44,221 bases of DNA from CBDBZL01 sp031399025 (lineage in GTDB: Bacteria; Pseudomonadota; Alphaproteobacteria; Sphingomonadales; Sphingomonadaceae): assembly GCA_031399025.1 (NCBI GenBank), contig JANNOJ010000073.1:1-44221 (forward strand), in the 5' to 3' direction. Shown one piece after another: positions 1 through 8,262 of this stretch (within the stretch, counting starts at the first letter, position 1; every line of letters begins with the position of its first letter). The notes under the pieces are model-generated. The model ran no database searches. It had not been told where the DNA came from and saw only the letters and a program-made list of their open reading frames with translations. Both the position numbers and the translations under genes were made by a program.

Positions 1-2
1 CC

Positions 3-140
3 GACGAAGGCGATCAGGTCACCGGCACTGGATGGGCCGATCTGCGCGAAGATGGCTGGCTCGAAGGCGAAATCGCCTACAATAATGGCGACGACACCTC
101 ATTCATCGCTAAACCGTGGCCTTTTTCAGCGGCCTGTTAA
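3..140 (+). CDS. C-terminal 45 residues of an unidentified protein (partial at window edge)
   Basis: An open frame runs in from the left window edge and stops at a TAA (138-140). The visible peptide is acidic and rich in Gly, Asp and Trp (for example GWADLRED, LEGEIAYNNGDD and FIAKPW) with no low-complexity character, so it reads as the tail of a real protein. I do not recognise the family with confidence; it resembles the C-termini of small conserved hypothetical proteins. The stop lies at the junction with the truncated IS3 element, so the last few residues could be supplied by the insertion junction instead of the original gene. Confidence 0.35.
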   Translation, partial: DEGDQVTGTGWADLREDGWLEGEIAYNNGDDTSFIAKPWPFSAAC

Positions 141-226
141 ACGATTCCACAAAGCCGTTCTGCTGGGGCTTGCCCGGCGCGATGTAATGCCATTCGACCC
201 CGGTGTCCTGGCACCAGGCAAGGACG

Positions 227-270
227 GCATGACTGGTCAGCTCGGTACCGTTGTCGCTGACCAGTCATGC
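227..270. repeat. Perfect 15-bp inverted repeat inside orfB
   Basis: GCATGACTGGTCAGC (227-241) and GCTGACCAGTCATGC (256-270) are exact reverse complements separated by 14 bp. The left arm encodes the expected ELTSHA residues of OrfB. The right arm should encode CMIVSD, which would read GCTGACGATCATGC and make an imperfect arm. The observed arm differs from that exactly so as to complete the palindrome, and this difference is the frameshift. Confidence 0.85.
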
Positions 271-430
271 ACGGCAGCCCGCGCCGTTCGGCGATGGCGG
301 CTAGCTCGCGGACGACGCGCCGGCCTGACAGCGAGGTGTCGACGATACACGCCAGGCATTCCCGGCTGTAATCGTCGATGACGTTGAGCACGCGGAACCG
401 CCGGCCGCAGGCCAATGCGTCCGACACGAA

Positions 431-453
431 GCCTGTCCTGAGCCTGTCGAAGG
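431..453. repeat. 23-bp sphingomonad-type repeat unit inserted in orfB
   Basis: Removing these 23 bases restores the continuous OrfB reading SLD-FVSDALA. The inserted unit, read on the minus strand, begins CCTTCGACAGGCTCAGGACA. It closely matches the two repeat arms found between hemF and the phosphoesterase gene (20388-20405 and 20445-20461). No target-site duplication beyond one or two ambiguous bases is visible. Confidence 0.8.
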
Positions 454-818
454 GTCGAGCGACCAGCGTTGGTTGGGTTCCTGCGGGATTGCCATCAGCG
501 CTCGCATCCCCAGCGCACGCTTGCGGCCACCACGCTTGCGCACCGTCAGCCGCTCCTCGCGGTACAGCCGATACACCTTCTTCAGGTTCATGCCCTTGCC
601 CTCACGCTTGAGCAGGATCGCCAGCCGTCGATAGCCGAACCGACGGCGCTCGTTGGCGAGCTCGTGCATCCGCTCGCGGACAGCATCATCCTTCCCGCGA
701 AGCGGCTCATATTGCCATGCCGACCGATTGACCCCGATCAGCCTGCAGGCGCGACGCTCGGAGAAGCCGTGATCGGCCATCAGCTTCTCCACCGCAGCGT
801 AGCGCTCCGCAGACCGGG

Positions 819-1085
819 TCAGTTTCTTCCCAGCAGATCCTTCAGCGCCGACACGTCGAGCATCGACTCCGCCAGCAGCTTCTTCAGCCGTCGGTTCTCA
901 TCCTCCAGCGTCCGCAACCGCGCCGCCTCCGATACGGTCATGCCGCCATACTTCGCCTTCCAGTTGTAGAACGTCGCGTCACTGATCCCGTGCTTCCGGC
1001 ACAGCTCGGCGGTCTTCACGCCAGCCTCATGCTCGCGCAGCACGCCAATGATCTGATCCTCGGTAAATCGGCCTCGCCGCATCAC
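819..1085 (-). CDS. IS3-family transposase OrfA (helix-turn-helix subunit)
   Basis: This 88-residue protein has the usual OrfA architecture. An N-terminal HTH_8/Tnp_1 DNA-binding region (RRGRFTEDQIIGVL near residues 3-16, then CRKHGISDATFYNWK near 30-45) is followed by a leucine-rich coiled segment (LEDENRRLKKLLAE) that mediates multimerisation. It ends with the typical ALKDLLGRN. Length is normal for the family and the frame is intact. In living IS3 elements a -1 ribosomal frameshift on an A-rich slippery stretch (GGGAAGAAA, near 831-823) fuses OrfA to OrfB; that stretch is present here, but the OrfB downstream is broken. Confidence 0.85.
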   Translation of the reverse strand: MMRRGRFTEDQIIGVLREHEAGVKTAELCRKHGISDATFYNWKAKYGGMTVSEAARLRTLEDENRRLKKLLAESMLDVSALKDLLGRN

Positions 1086-1141
1086 TCGTCTCCATCTGAC
1101 GAGCTAACTTACCAATGGCATGATTTCCGGGGAGCAGGTCA

Positions 1142-1542
1142 GCCGTTCGACGCGTCAACCGGCAGCTTCGAGATCGTTGGCCAGCGACACATGAAGATAA
1201 TCGATCGGTCTGCGGCAATGGTAATCAGGCAACGCAGGCGTTGCTCAAAGCTCATCCAGCCGGCCGACCTAAAGACTGTCTATGCGCGTGCGACCATACC
1301 GGCCACCTGCAGCAGACATGATCGACCCAAACGCGTGATGGCGAGACGCAGACCAAGGCCAACCGCCGGGCGGTCGCACTCCGGATCACGCTTGCTTGTC
1401 CGATACGCTTGGCAACAAATTTGGCCTAGCCAAGCGATTGACGGCTGCGACCGAAATGCCGCATGTTGCAGCGCATCAAGACCCACGTCGAGGCCGACCC
1501 GCATGGTCCCTTCTGCTCACATTCTGCCGGGAAGCCGCTGAT
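1142..1542. other. Intergenic stretch between the IS3 remnant and the efflux operon
   Basis: I see no intact gene here. Short open frames on both strands lack recognisable domains. RND operons are often preceded by a divergent TetR-type repressor, but no intact one is present; a decayed remnant on the minus strand cannot be excluded. The efflux promoter should lie here, yet I could not pick a convincing -35/-10 pair. Confidence 0.5.
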
Positions 1543-2724
1543 TTGCCAACCTTGCGTGCAGCCGTCCTCGCTGCCGGCCTGGCCCTGATGGCTCTGGCCG
1601 CCTGTTCGGCAGGCGAGGAAGAGCCGGACCGGCCGGTTCCGGAAGTGGGCTTCATTATGGCCCAGCCGGTCGCGGTACCCATCTCGGTCCAGCTCGGCGC
1701 CCGCACCGTCGCCTACGAGACCAGCGAAGTTCGCCCACTCGTGACCGGGCTCATTCGCCGCCGGCTGTTCCAGGAAGGTAGTTTCGTGCGCGCCGGGCAG
1801 CCGCTCTACCAGCTGGAAGACAGCCTGTTTCGTGCTTCCGTGCGCCAGGCCGAGGCCAACCTGGCGAGCGCGCGTGCCACCGCCGCTGCGGCCCAGGCGC
1901 GGGCCGATCGCTTCCGCCCGCTGGCCGAGATCGAGGCGATCGCACAGCAGGATTATACCGATGCCCAGGCGCAGGCCGGCGAGGCGGATGCGGCGGTTGT
2001 CCAGGCGCAGGCAGCGCTGGAGACCGCCCGTATCAACCTGCGCTACTCCCGCGTCACGGCGCCGATCAGCGGGCGGATCGGGCGGTCTATCGTGACGACC
2101 GGCGCACTTGCCGCGGCCAACCAGGCCGAGCCTCTGGCGGTGATCCAGCGGCTGGACCCGATCTATGTCGACATGCAGCAATCGAGCGCGGATCTCACCA
2201 AGCTGCGCCAATCGCTGGGCACCGGTGAAGTGGCTGCCGGCAGCACGGCCGCGCGCCTGGTTCTAGAGGCCGGCGCCGATTATCCATACCCAGGCACAAT
2301 CCAGTTCTCCGAAGTTTCGGTGGACGAGAGCACCGGCACCGTCACCCTGCGCGCCCGCTTTCCCAATCCCGACGGGTTGCTGCTGCCCGGCATGTTCGTG
2401 ACCGCGGTGTTCGACCAGGCCGTGGAGCCCTCGGCCTTCATTATCCCGCAGCCCGCGGTGCAGCGCGATTTCGACGGATCGGCCTTCGTCTACGTGGTGG
2501 GGAAGGGCAACAAGGCGCAGCGCCGTACCATCACCGCTGCACGCACCCAAGGGACCAATTGGGTGGTGACGCGCGGGCTGCGCCGGGGCGACCGGGTGAT
2601 CACCCAGGCGCCGATCTCGGTCCGGCAGGACAGCGAAGTGAGACCGGTACCGCAGGGCACGCCGCAGCGTGTCGGCGCCCCTACCGGCCAGCCCACGGGC
2701 CGGCCCGCCGGCGGATCGCGCTAG
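1543..2724 (+). CDS. RND efflux periplasmic adaptor (membrane fusion) lipoprotein, AcrA/MexA-like
   Basis: The adaptor bridges the inner-membrane RND pump and the outer-membrane channel. From the TTG at 1543 the protein starts with a lipoprotein signal (hydrophobic stretch ending LALMALAAC, Cys at about residue 21). It then shows a biotin/lipoyl-like half (VRPLVTGLIRRRLFQEGSFV), a long alpha-hairpin rich in Ala and Gln, the second lipoyl half (YSRVTAPISGRIGRS), and a beta-barrel and membrane-proximal part with LLPGMFVTAVF. A GGGAAG stretch lies 8 bp before the TTG. In-frame starts upstream (ATG 1456, TTG 1396) are possible but would bury the signal peptide, so I prefer 1543. The stop is 5 bp before the pump gene, indicating an operon. 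No intact regulator is adjacent. Confidence 0.9.
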   Translation: MPTLRAAVLAAGLALMALAACSAGEEEPDRPVPEVGFIMAQPVAVPISVQLGARTVAYETSEVRPLVTGLIRRRLFQEGSFVRAGQPLYQLEDSLFRASVRQAEANLASARATAAAAQARADRFRPLAEIEAIAQQDYTDAQAQAGEADAAVVQAQAALETARINLRYSRVTAPISGRIGRSIVTTGALAAANQAEPLAVIQRLDPIYVDMQQSSADLTKLRQSLGTGEVAAGSTAARLVLEAGADYPYPGTIQFSEVSVDESTGTVTLRARFPNPDGLLLPGMFVTAVFDQAVEPSAFIIPQPAVQRDFDGSAFVYVVGKGNKAQRRTITAARTQGTNWVVTRGLRRGDRVITQAPISVRQDSEVRPVPQGTPQRVGAPTGQPTGRPAGGSR

Positions 2725-2729
2725 CCGCC

Positions 2730-5700
2730 ATGTCCCGCATCTTCATCGAACGGCCGATCTTCGCCTGGGTGCTGGCCATCATCGTGATGATGGCCGGGGT
2801 GGGCGCATTGCGGCTGCTGCCGATCGAGCAATATCCCGACATCGCGCCCACCAACGTGAACATCAGCGTGACCTATCCCGGCGCCTCCGCTCAGACGATC
2901 GAGAACAGCGTCACCCAGATCCTCGAGCAGCAGCTCACCGGGCTCGATGGCCTGATGTATTTCAGCTCGCAATCGAGTTCGCGCGGGCAGGCGAACATCA
3001 CGGCGACCTTCGCCAAGGGCACCGATCCCGACATCGCCCAGGTGCAGGTGCAGAACAAGGTCCAGGCCGCGATCGCCCGCCTGCCCGGCCCGGTGCAGCA
3101 GCAGGGCGTGCGGGTGACCAAATCCGGTCCCGACCCGCTGCTGCAGGTCTCTGTCTACGACGTCACCGACACGCGCTCCCCTCAGGATGTGTCGGATTAC
3201 CTGTCGTCCAACATCCAGGATCGGCTGTCGCGCGTCAACGGGGTGGGCGAGGTCAACGTGTTCGGCTCCCCGCACGCGATGCGGATCTGGCTCAATCCGC
3301 ATCGCCTGGCCGCCTTCCAGCTGATGCCCACCGATGTGACCGGTGCGATCGAGGCGCAGAATTCGGAAGTGGCGGCCGGCGAGGTCGGCGGCCTGCCGGC
3401 GCCCGAGGGGCAGCTGCTAAACGCCACCGTGACCGCCCAGTCGCGCCTGCAGACTCCGGAGCAATTCCGCGCCATCGTGGTCAAGACCCTGGCCAACGGC
3501 TCGAGCGTCACAATCGGCGATGTCGCTCGGGTGGAGATCGGCGCGCAGAGCTATGCCGCAGTCATGCAGATGGATGGCCATCCCGGCGCGGGCATGAACA
3601 TCTCGCTCACGCCCGGAGCCGATGCACTGCAGACGGCGGATCTCATCAAGGCGGAGATGGAGAAGCTCTCGGCCGGCATGCCCAATGGGCTGCGAGTCGC
3701 CTATGGCAATGATTCGACCAATTTCATCCGCCTTTCGGTGGAAGAGGTGGTCAAGGCGCTGCTCGAGGCCATCATCCTGGTCGTCATCGTCATGTTCGTG
3801 TTCCTGCAGAGCTGGCGCGCGCTGCTGGTGCCCGCCATCGCCGTGCCGGTGGTGCTGCTGGGCACGCTGGCGGTGTTCTACGCCTTAGGGCTGACGCTGA
3901 ACACGCTCACCCTTTTCGGCATGGTGCTGGCCATCGGCCTGCTGGTCGATGATGCTATCGTGGTGGTCGAGAACGTCGAGCGCCTGATGGATGAGAACCC
4001 GGGCATGAGCGCGCGCGAAGCGACCATCGCCTCGATGAAGGAGCTGCAGACCGCGCTCATCGCCATCGCGCTGGTGCTCTCGGCGGTGTTCCTGCCGATG
4101 GCCTTCTTCGGCGGGTCCACCGGGGTCATCTACCGCCAGTTCTCGGTGACGATCATCTCGGCGATGATCCTTTCGGTGCTGGTGGCGCTAGTGCTCAGCC
4201 CGGCGATCACGGCCACGCTGCTCAAGCCCAAGACGCGACCCGCGCTCGACGCCGATGGCCGGCCGGTGCGGCGGTCGGGTCGCTTCGGCGCGGTCAATTA
4301 CCGGATGGAGCGGGCCGGCACCTGGTTCAACCGCAGCTTCGAGGGGCTGACCGGGCGCTATGTCGGCGCGGCGCGCACGGTGGTCGAGCGCAAGTGGCTG
4401 TTCCTGCTCATCTACCTGGCAACGCTCGGGTTGCTGGTGCTGCTGTTCCTGCGCCTGCCGGGCGGTTTCCTGCCCAACGAAGACCAGGGCCGCGTGCAGG
4501 TGCAGTTCCGCCTGCCGCCGGGCACTACCCAGTCGGTCGTGCTGGACCTGCGCGACACGATCACCAGCTACCTGGAGACGCACGAAGCGGACAACGTCGA
4601 TAGCATTGGCCTGGTCGCCGGTGGCGGGGGCGGCGGCGCGGTAGGCCAGAATACCGGCCAGGGGTTCATGAACCTCAAGCACTGGGACGAGCGGCCGGGC
4701 GAGGAGAACACCGCCCAGGCCATCGCCGACCGCGCGAGCGCCGCCTTCTCGGGCCTGCGCCAGGCACAGGTATTCACCCAGGTGCCCGGCGCGGTCCGCG
4801 GCCTGGGCGATGCCGGCTTCAGCATGCAGTTCCAGAACACCAGCGGCATGGACCGCGAGCAGTTCGTCGCGGCGCGCGACCAGTTGCTGGCACAGGCCAA
4901 CGCCAATCCCAAGCTCGCGCAGGTGCGGCTGGGCGACCTGGCCGACGTGGCATCGCTCGAGATCGACCTCGATACCCAGCGCCTGAGTGCCTACGGGCTG
5001 AGCACCGCCGACGTGAATGCCACGCTCGCCACCGCCTGGGGCGGCAGCTATGTCAACGATTTCATCGACCAGGGCCGCGTCAAGCGGGTCTACGTCCAGG
5101 GCGATGCCCAGTATCGCGCGGTGCCCGAAGACCTGGCGCAATGGTACGTCCGCTCGGCGGAGGGCGACATGGCGCCCTTCTCCGCCTTCTCGCAGATCGG
5201 CTGGGCGACCACGCCGGCCAGCACCAGCCGCTTCCAGGGCGTCCCCGCCTTCGGCATCAGCGGCCAGGCGGCGCCCGGCGTAAGCTCGGGCGAGGCGATG
5301 GACGAGATGGAACAGATGGCCGCCGAGTTCCCCGGAACCGGAGTCGCCTGGTCGGGCTCCTCCTATGAGGAGCGCCAATCCTCGGGCCAGGCACCGCTGC
5401 TCTACGCGCTCTCGCTGCTGGTGGTGTTCCTGTGCCTGGCCGCGCTCTACGAGAGCTGGTCGATCCCGCTCGCCGTGCTGCTGGTGATCCCGCTCGGCCT
5501 GGTCGGCGCGGTGTTCGCGGCCACACTGCGCGGCCTGGAGAACGACGTGTTCCTGCAGATCGGCCTGCTCACCACCATGGGCCTGACCGCCAAGAACGCG
5601 ATCCTGATGATCGAGTTCGCCGAACAGGAGGAGAAGAAAGGCGCGCGCGTCATCGATGCGGTGCTCGCCGCCGCGCGTATCCGCCTGCGCCCGATCCTGA

Positions 5701-5936
5701 TGACGAGCTTCGCCTTCATCTTCGGCGTGCTGCCGCTGGCCTTGGCCACCGGAGCGGGGGCCAACAGCCGCATCGCCATCGGCACCTCGGTGATCGGCGG
5801 CATGCTGACTGCCACCTTGCTGGCCATCTTCTACATCCCGCTGCTGTTCGTGCTGGTTAGGCGCGGCACGCGCGACGGGCTACAGGCGCTGCGCCGCCGC
5901 CTGGGCCGCCGCAAGCAGGCCGAGGCGACCGCCTGA
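2730..5936 (+). CDS. RND multidrug efflux pump, AcrB/HAE1 family inner-membrane transporter
   Basis: This proton-driven transporter of 1068 residues has the normal size for the HAE1 family. It begins MSRIFIERPIFAWVLAI, with TM1 followed by the first porter loop. TM4 carries the proton-relay pair Asp407-Asp408 in GLLVDDAIVVVENVE, and the TM10 lysine is present in GLTAKNAILMIEF. A Gly-rich loop (VAGGGGGGAVGQ) and the large second periplasmic loop are also present. The start ATG lies just after the adaptor stop, and the outer-membrane gene begins 2 bp after this stop, so the three genes form an operon in assembly order. Substrates cannot be told from sequence; HAE1 pumps typically export hydrophobic and amphiphilic drugs. 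Confidence 0.95.
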   Translation: MSRIFIERPIFAWVLAIIVMMAGVGALRLLPIEQYPDIAPTNVNISVTYPGASAQTIENSVTQILEQQLTGLDGLMYFSSQSSSRGQANITATFAKGTDPDIAQVQVQNKVQAAIARLPGPVQQQGVRVTKSGPDPLLQVSVYDVTDTRSPQDVSDYLSSNIQDRLSRVNGVGEVNVFGSPHAMRIWLNPHRLAAFQLMPTDVTGAIEAQNSEVAAGEVGGLPAPEGQLLNATVTAQSRLQTPEQFRAIVVKTLANGSSVTIGDVARVEIGAQSYAAVMQMDGHPGAGMNISLTPGADALQTADLIKAEMEKLSAGMPNGLRVAYGNDSTNFIRLSVEEVVKALLEAIILVVIVMFVFLQSWRALLVPAIAVPVVLLGTLAVFYALGLTLNTLTLFGMVLAIGLLVDDAIVVVENVERLMDENPGMSAREATIASMKELQTALIAIALVLSAVFLPMAFFGGSTGVIYRQFSVTIISAMILSVLVALVLSPAITATLLKPKTRPALDADGRPVRRSGRFGAVNYRMERAGTWFNRSFEGLTGRYVGAARTVVERKWLFLLIYLATLGLLVLLFLRLPGGFLPNEDQGRVQVQFRLPPGTTQSVVLDLRDTITSYLETHEADNVDSIGLVAGGGGGGAVGQNTGQGFMNLKHWDERPGEENTAQAIADRASAAFSGLRQAQVFTQVPGAVRGLGDAGFSMQFQNTSGMDREQFVAARDQLLAQANANPKLAQVRLGDLADVASLEIDLDTQRLSAYGLSTADVNATLATAWGGSYVNDFIDQGRVKRVYVQGDAQYRAVPEDLAQWYVRSAEGDMAPFSAFSQIGWATTPASTSRFQGVPAFGISGQAAPGVSSGEAMDEMEQMAAEFPGTGVAWSGSSYEERQSSGQAPLLYALSLLVVFLCLAALYESWSIPLAVLLVIPLGLVGAVFAATLRGLENDVFLQIGLLTTMGLTAKNAILMIEFAEQEEKKGARVIDAVLAAARIRLRPILMTSFAFIFGVLPLALATGAGANSRIAIGTSVIGGMLTATLLAIFYIPLLFVLVRRGTRDGLQALRRRLGRRKQAEATA

Positions 5937-5938
5937 CA

Positions 5939-7360
5939 ATGCGTCCGGCCGCCCGGTTGCTCGTCCTGGTGACGGCGCTGTCGTGCGCAGCCTGCTCGCT
6001 AGCCCCCGATTATGCGCGGCCGGCGCTGCCCGTGCCGCCCAGCCTGCCCACCGGCGAGGCGTACCGCGTGCAGTCCGACGAGGCGCTCCCGGCCGTCTCT
6101 TATCCGGACCTCCTGCGCGACCCGCGCGTGCTGGCGCTGATCGCCCAGGCGCTAGACAACAACCGCGACCTGCGGATCGCTGCTGCCAACATCGCCGAGG
6201 CGCGGGCGCTGGTCCGGGTGACGCGCTCGGCGCAGTTTCCCCAGGTCGCCATCGGCGCCTCGGCCGATTATGCGGCTCAGTCGGGCCCCGATGACCAGAG
6301 CTATGCGCTGGAGGGCGGCATCGCCAGCTACGAGCTCGATCTGTTCGGCGGGCTGGCCAATGCCACCCAGGCGCAGCGCGATCTGGCGCTGGCGAGCGAG
6401 GCGGCGGCGCAATCGGTGCGGATCGCGCTGGTGGCCGATATCGCCTCCGCCTGGGCCACCTACGCGGCAGACCAGGACCTGCGGCGGATCGCCAGCGAGA
6501 CGGCGGACAACGCCCGCCGCAGCGTGGATCTCACCCAGGCGCGGCTTGACGGCGGCGTCGCGCCGCGCACCGATGTCCGCCAGGCCGAACAGGTGCTCGC
6601 CACCGCCCAGGGCGACTTGGCCCAGCAGACCGCCGTACTGGCGCAGGATGTGAACATCCTCCAGCTGCTGGTCGGCGCGCCGGTGGATCGCGCGCTGCTG
6701 CCCGGCGGCCTGGCCGAGATCATGGACCGGATCGCGACCCTGCCGGCGGGCACCAGTTCGCAGGTGCTGCTGCGCCGACCCGACGTGGTCGAAGCCGAAT
6801 ACCTGCTGCGCACGGCGAATGCCGATATCGGCACCGCGCGGGCCGCGCTGTTCCCGAGCATCTCGCTCACCGGGCTGCTGGGCCTCGCCAGCGACGCGCT
6901 GGGCTCGCTGTTCACCGGCGGTGCGCTGGGCGCCTCGGTCGGAGCGGGCGCGGCGCAGACGATCTTCGATGCGGGCGGGCGGCAGGCGAACGTCGAAGTC
7001 AGCGAGGCCCGCCGCGACGCCGCGCTCGTCGCCTACGAGCGCGCCATTCAGAGCGCCTTTCGCGAGGTCGCCGATACGCTGGCGACTCAGGGCACGATCA
7101 CCGCCCGGCGCGATGCCGCCCGGCGCAACACTTTGGCGGCGGCGGACAGCGCGCAATTGACCGAGGCGCGCTATCGCGGCGGCATCGACAGCTTCCTGGC
7201 CAACCTGGATGCCCAGCGCAGCCTCTACCAGGCCCAGCGCGAGGAAGTGGCGATCTCGCTGATCGAGCTGCAGAACCGCGTGGAGCTTTACCGCGTATTG
7301 GGCAGCGACGCTGTTTTGGCACGTGATCGCGAGGCGGTTTCACCAACCAGGGCACTGTAG
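5939..7360 (+). CDS. RND outer-membrane channel lipoprotein, NodT/OprM-like
   Basis: This 473-residue TolC-type channel completes the efflux system. The N-terminus is a lipoprotein signal (LLVLVTALSCAAC, Cys near residue 19) followed by the conserved SLAPDYARPALPVP opening of the NodT family. Two OEP repeats follow, with the typical SYELDLFGGL motif in the first and a matching TIFDAGGRQANVE motif in the second. It starts 2 bp after the pump stop, so translation is probably coupled. The frame is intact, in contrast to several neighbours downstream. Confidence 0.92.
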   Translation: MRPAARLLVLVTALSCAACSLAPDYARPALPVPPSLPTGEAYRVQSDEALPAVSYPDLLRDPRVLALIAQALDNNRDLRIAAANIAEARALVRVTRSAQFPQVAIGASADYAAQSGPDDQSYALEGGIASYELDLFGGLANATQAQRDLALASEAAAQSVRIALVADIASAWATYAADQDLRRIASETADNARRSVDLTQARLDGGVAPRTDVRQAEQVLATAQGDLAQQTAVLAQDVNILQLLVGAPVDRALLPGGLAEIMDRIATLPAGTSSQVLLRRPDVVEAEYLLRTANADIGTARAALFPSISLTGLLGLASDALGSLFTGGALGASVGAGAAQTIFDAGGRQANVEVSEARRDAALVAYERAIQSAFREVADTLATQGTITARRDAARRNTLAAADSAQLTEARYRGGIDSFLANLDAQRSLYQAQREEVAISLIELQNRVELYRVLGSDAVLARDREAVSPTRAL

Positions 7361-7836
7361 GCGTCGCGCCGACCGGACGTCTCGCTGATCGCAGCGGATC
7401 AGCCGACCAGGACACCCGACCTCACGATATTCGCGAGCAACGATCTCGCTGCGCCACCGGATCGCCCGGGCCGGCGGAGAACCTGCTGGCCGGATCGGCG
7501 AAACGGTAGGTGCGACCGAGATGCTGTTGGCGACCAACAGACGAACAACTCGCTGCTACCGTCGAGCAAATCGCCGCCACGGTGGAGCATGGCGGAGCGA
7601 CCGTCGAGCAGGTCGCGGCGTCGGTGCCGGCTTGGCACTCGTTGTGCGCGTTCTTGCCGAAACCGTAGTCCGACCAGCGTATCGGACTCTCAGAGCGCGT
7701 TTGAGATGGCCCGAACTCACGTCCAGCGGCGTAGCAAGGTACCGACGCCGAGGTTGCCGTCTTCGAAGCGTGGTTCGGAGACGTTTTCGACGAGCTGTTC
7801 GGGCCGGAATGAGCGTCCGGCGAAAGCGCAGCGCGG
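7361..7836. other. Intergenic stretch after the efflux operon with a possible decayed gene
   Basis: No intact gene is recognisable. One plus-strand frame (7534-7812) gives a heptad-like stretch (EQLAATVEQIAATVE, then ATVEQVAAS) and, after three in-frame stops, an acidic tail (TDAEVAVFEAWFGDVF) that ends in TGA at 7812. These two pieces share one frame and have GC-rich third positions, so they may be the remains of one gene. The family is unknown. The stretch also holds one copy of an 11-bp sequence (7589-7599) that recurs at the tRNA end of the island. Confidence 0.35.
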
Positions 7837-7870
7837 TTGACCGACGCCGCAATCATGCTATATCTAGCAT
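7837..7870 (+). promoter_or_regulatory. Promoter with overlapping palindromic operator of the toxin-antitoxin genes
   Basis: TTGACC (7837-7842) and TATATC (7859-7864) are spaced by 16 bp. A perfect inverted repeat, ATGCTA-TATC-TAGCAT (7855-7870), overlaps the -10 box. A strong Shine-Dalgarno (AAGGAGGAGG, 7871-7880) follows directly. Type II antitoxins of this class normally repress their own promoter through such a palindrome, so this is the likely operator for the downstream XRE antitoxin. Confidence 0.6.
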
Positions 7871-7883
7871 AAGGAGGAGGCGC

Positions 7884-8262
7884 GTGGCGGATGGGGCGAA
7901 CGTCAAGCCTGTCAGGTGGATCGGAAGCAGCCGCGATGACCTGCGGGCCTTGCCCGAGGCTGTTCGGCTACGCGTCGGCGGGGCGCTGTGGGGCGCAGAC
8001 CGGCGGCAAGGCGGGATGGGCCGAGCCGCTCAAAGGGCTCGGCGGCGCGGGCGTGCTGGAGGTGGTCGATGACCATGACGGCGAAACCTACCGCGCCGTC
8101 TACACCGTGCGCTTCGCGGGCGTCGTCTACGTGCTTCACGCCTTCCAGAAGAAGTCGAAGCACGGGATTGCGACGCCCAAACACGAGATTGCGCTGATCG
8201 AACAGAGATTGAAGCGAGCCCGAGAGGACCACGAGCAATGGCGAGCAAGCAGGACGACATGA
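7884..8262 (+). pseudogene. RelE/HigB (phage Gp49-like) toxin gene, frameshifted
   Basis: Starting at GTG 7884, three bases after a strong AAGGAGGAGG site, one frame encodes VKPVRWIGSSRDDLRALPE and reaches ALWGA. The rest, TGGKAGWAEPLKGLGGAGVL through YRAVYTVRFAGVVYVLHAF to FQKKSKHGIATPK, lies in a different frame. Joined, they give a full-length Gp49/HigB-like toxin of about 125 residues, normally an mRNA interferase. The switch falls at about 7991-7996 and fits a 2-bp loss in a GC run (or a 1-bp gain). Its 3' end overlaps the antitoxin start by 25 bp, the usual toxin-first order. Unless frameshifting occurs, no active toxin is made. Confidence 0.8.

Larger units (their letters stand above)
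139..831 (-). pseudogene. IS3-family transposase OrfB, frameshifted and C-terminally truncated
   Basis: Three reading-frame segments add up to one OrfB. The N-terminal part includes YRRLAILLKREG and NQRWSLD. A middle segment in a second frame contains the start of the DDE integrase core (DALACGRRFRVLNVIDDYSRE). A third segment back in the first frame contains SDNGTELTSHAVLAW and HYIAPGKPQQNGFVES. The first break is a precise 23-bp insertion at 431-453 and the second a net +1 change at about 261-265; together they add 24 bp, but a stop codon intervenes. Homology ends near 139, before the final catalytic Glu helix. The gene is a dead remnant. Confidence 0.85.
139..1141 (-). mobile_element. IS3-family (IS407-like) insertion sequence, truncated at its transposase 3' end
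   Basis: Read on the minus strand, the element begins with an end resembling the terminal repeat of this group (TGACCTGCTCCCC, starting at 1141). It continues through orfA (1085-819) and the overlapping orfB frame, then stops inside orfB just after the Phe-Val-Glu-Ser-Phe-Asn stretch around 139-150. The distal part of orfB, including the last catalytic region, and the second inverted repeat are missing. OrfB also carries a 23-bp insertion (431-453) and a one-base frameshift near 261-265, so the copy cannot make an active transposase. Assignment to the IS407 group rests on the orfA sequence and the end sequence, both recalled from family knowledge. Confidence 0.8.

Noticed and set aside
7422..7856. 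Minus-strand open frame with Cys-Ser-Thr-Val-Ala repeats
   Set aside because: It mirrors the plus-strand heptad region, has no ribosome site or family resemblance, and its 5' end runs into the toxin-antitoxin promoter.
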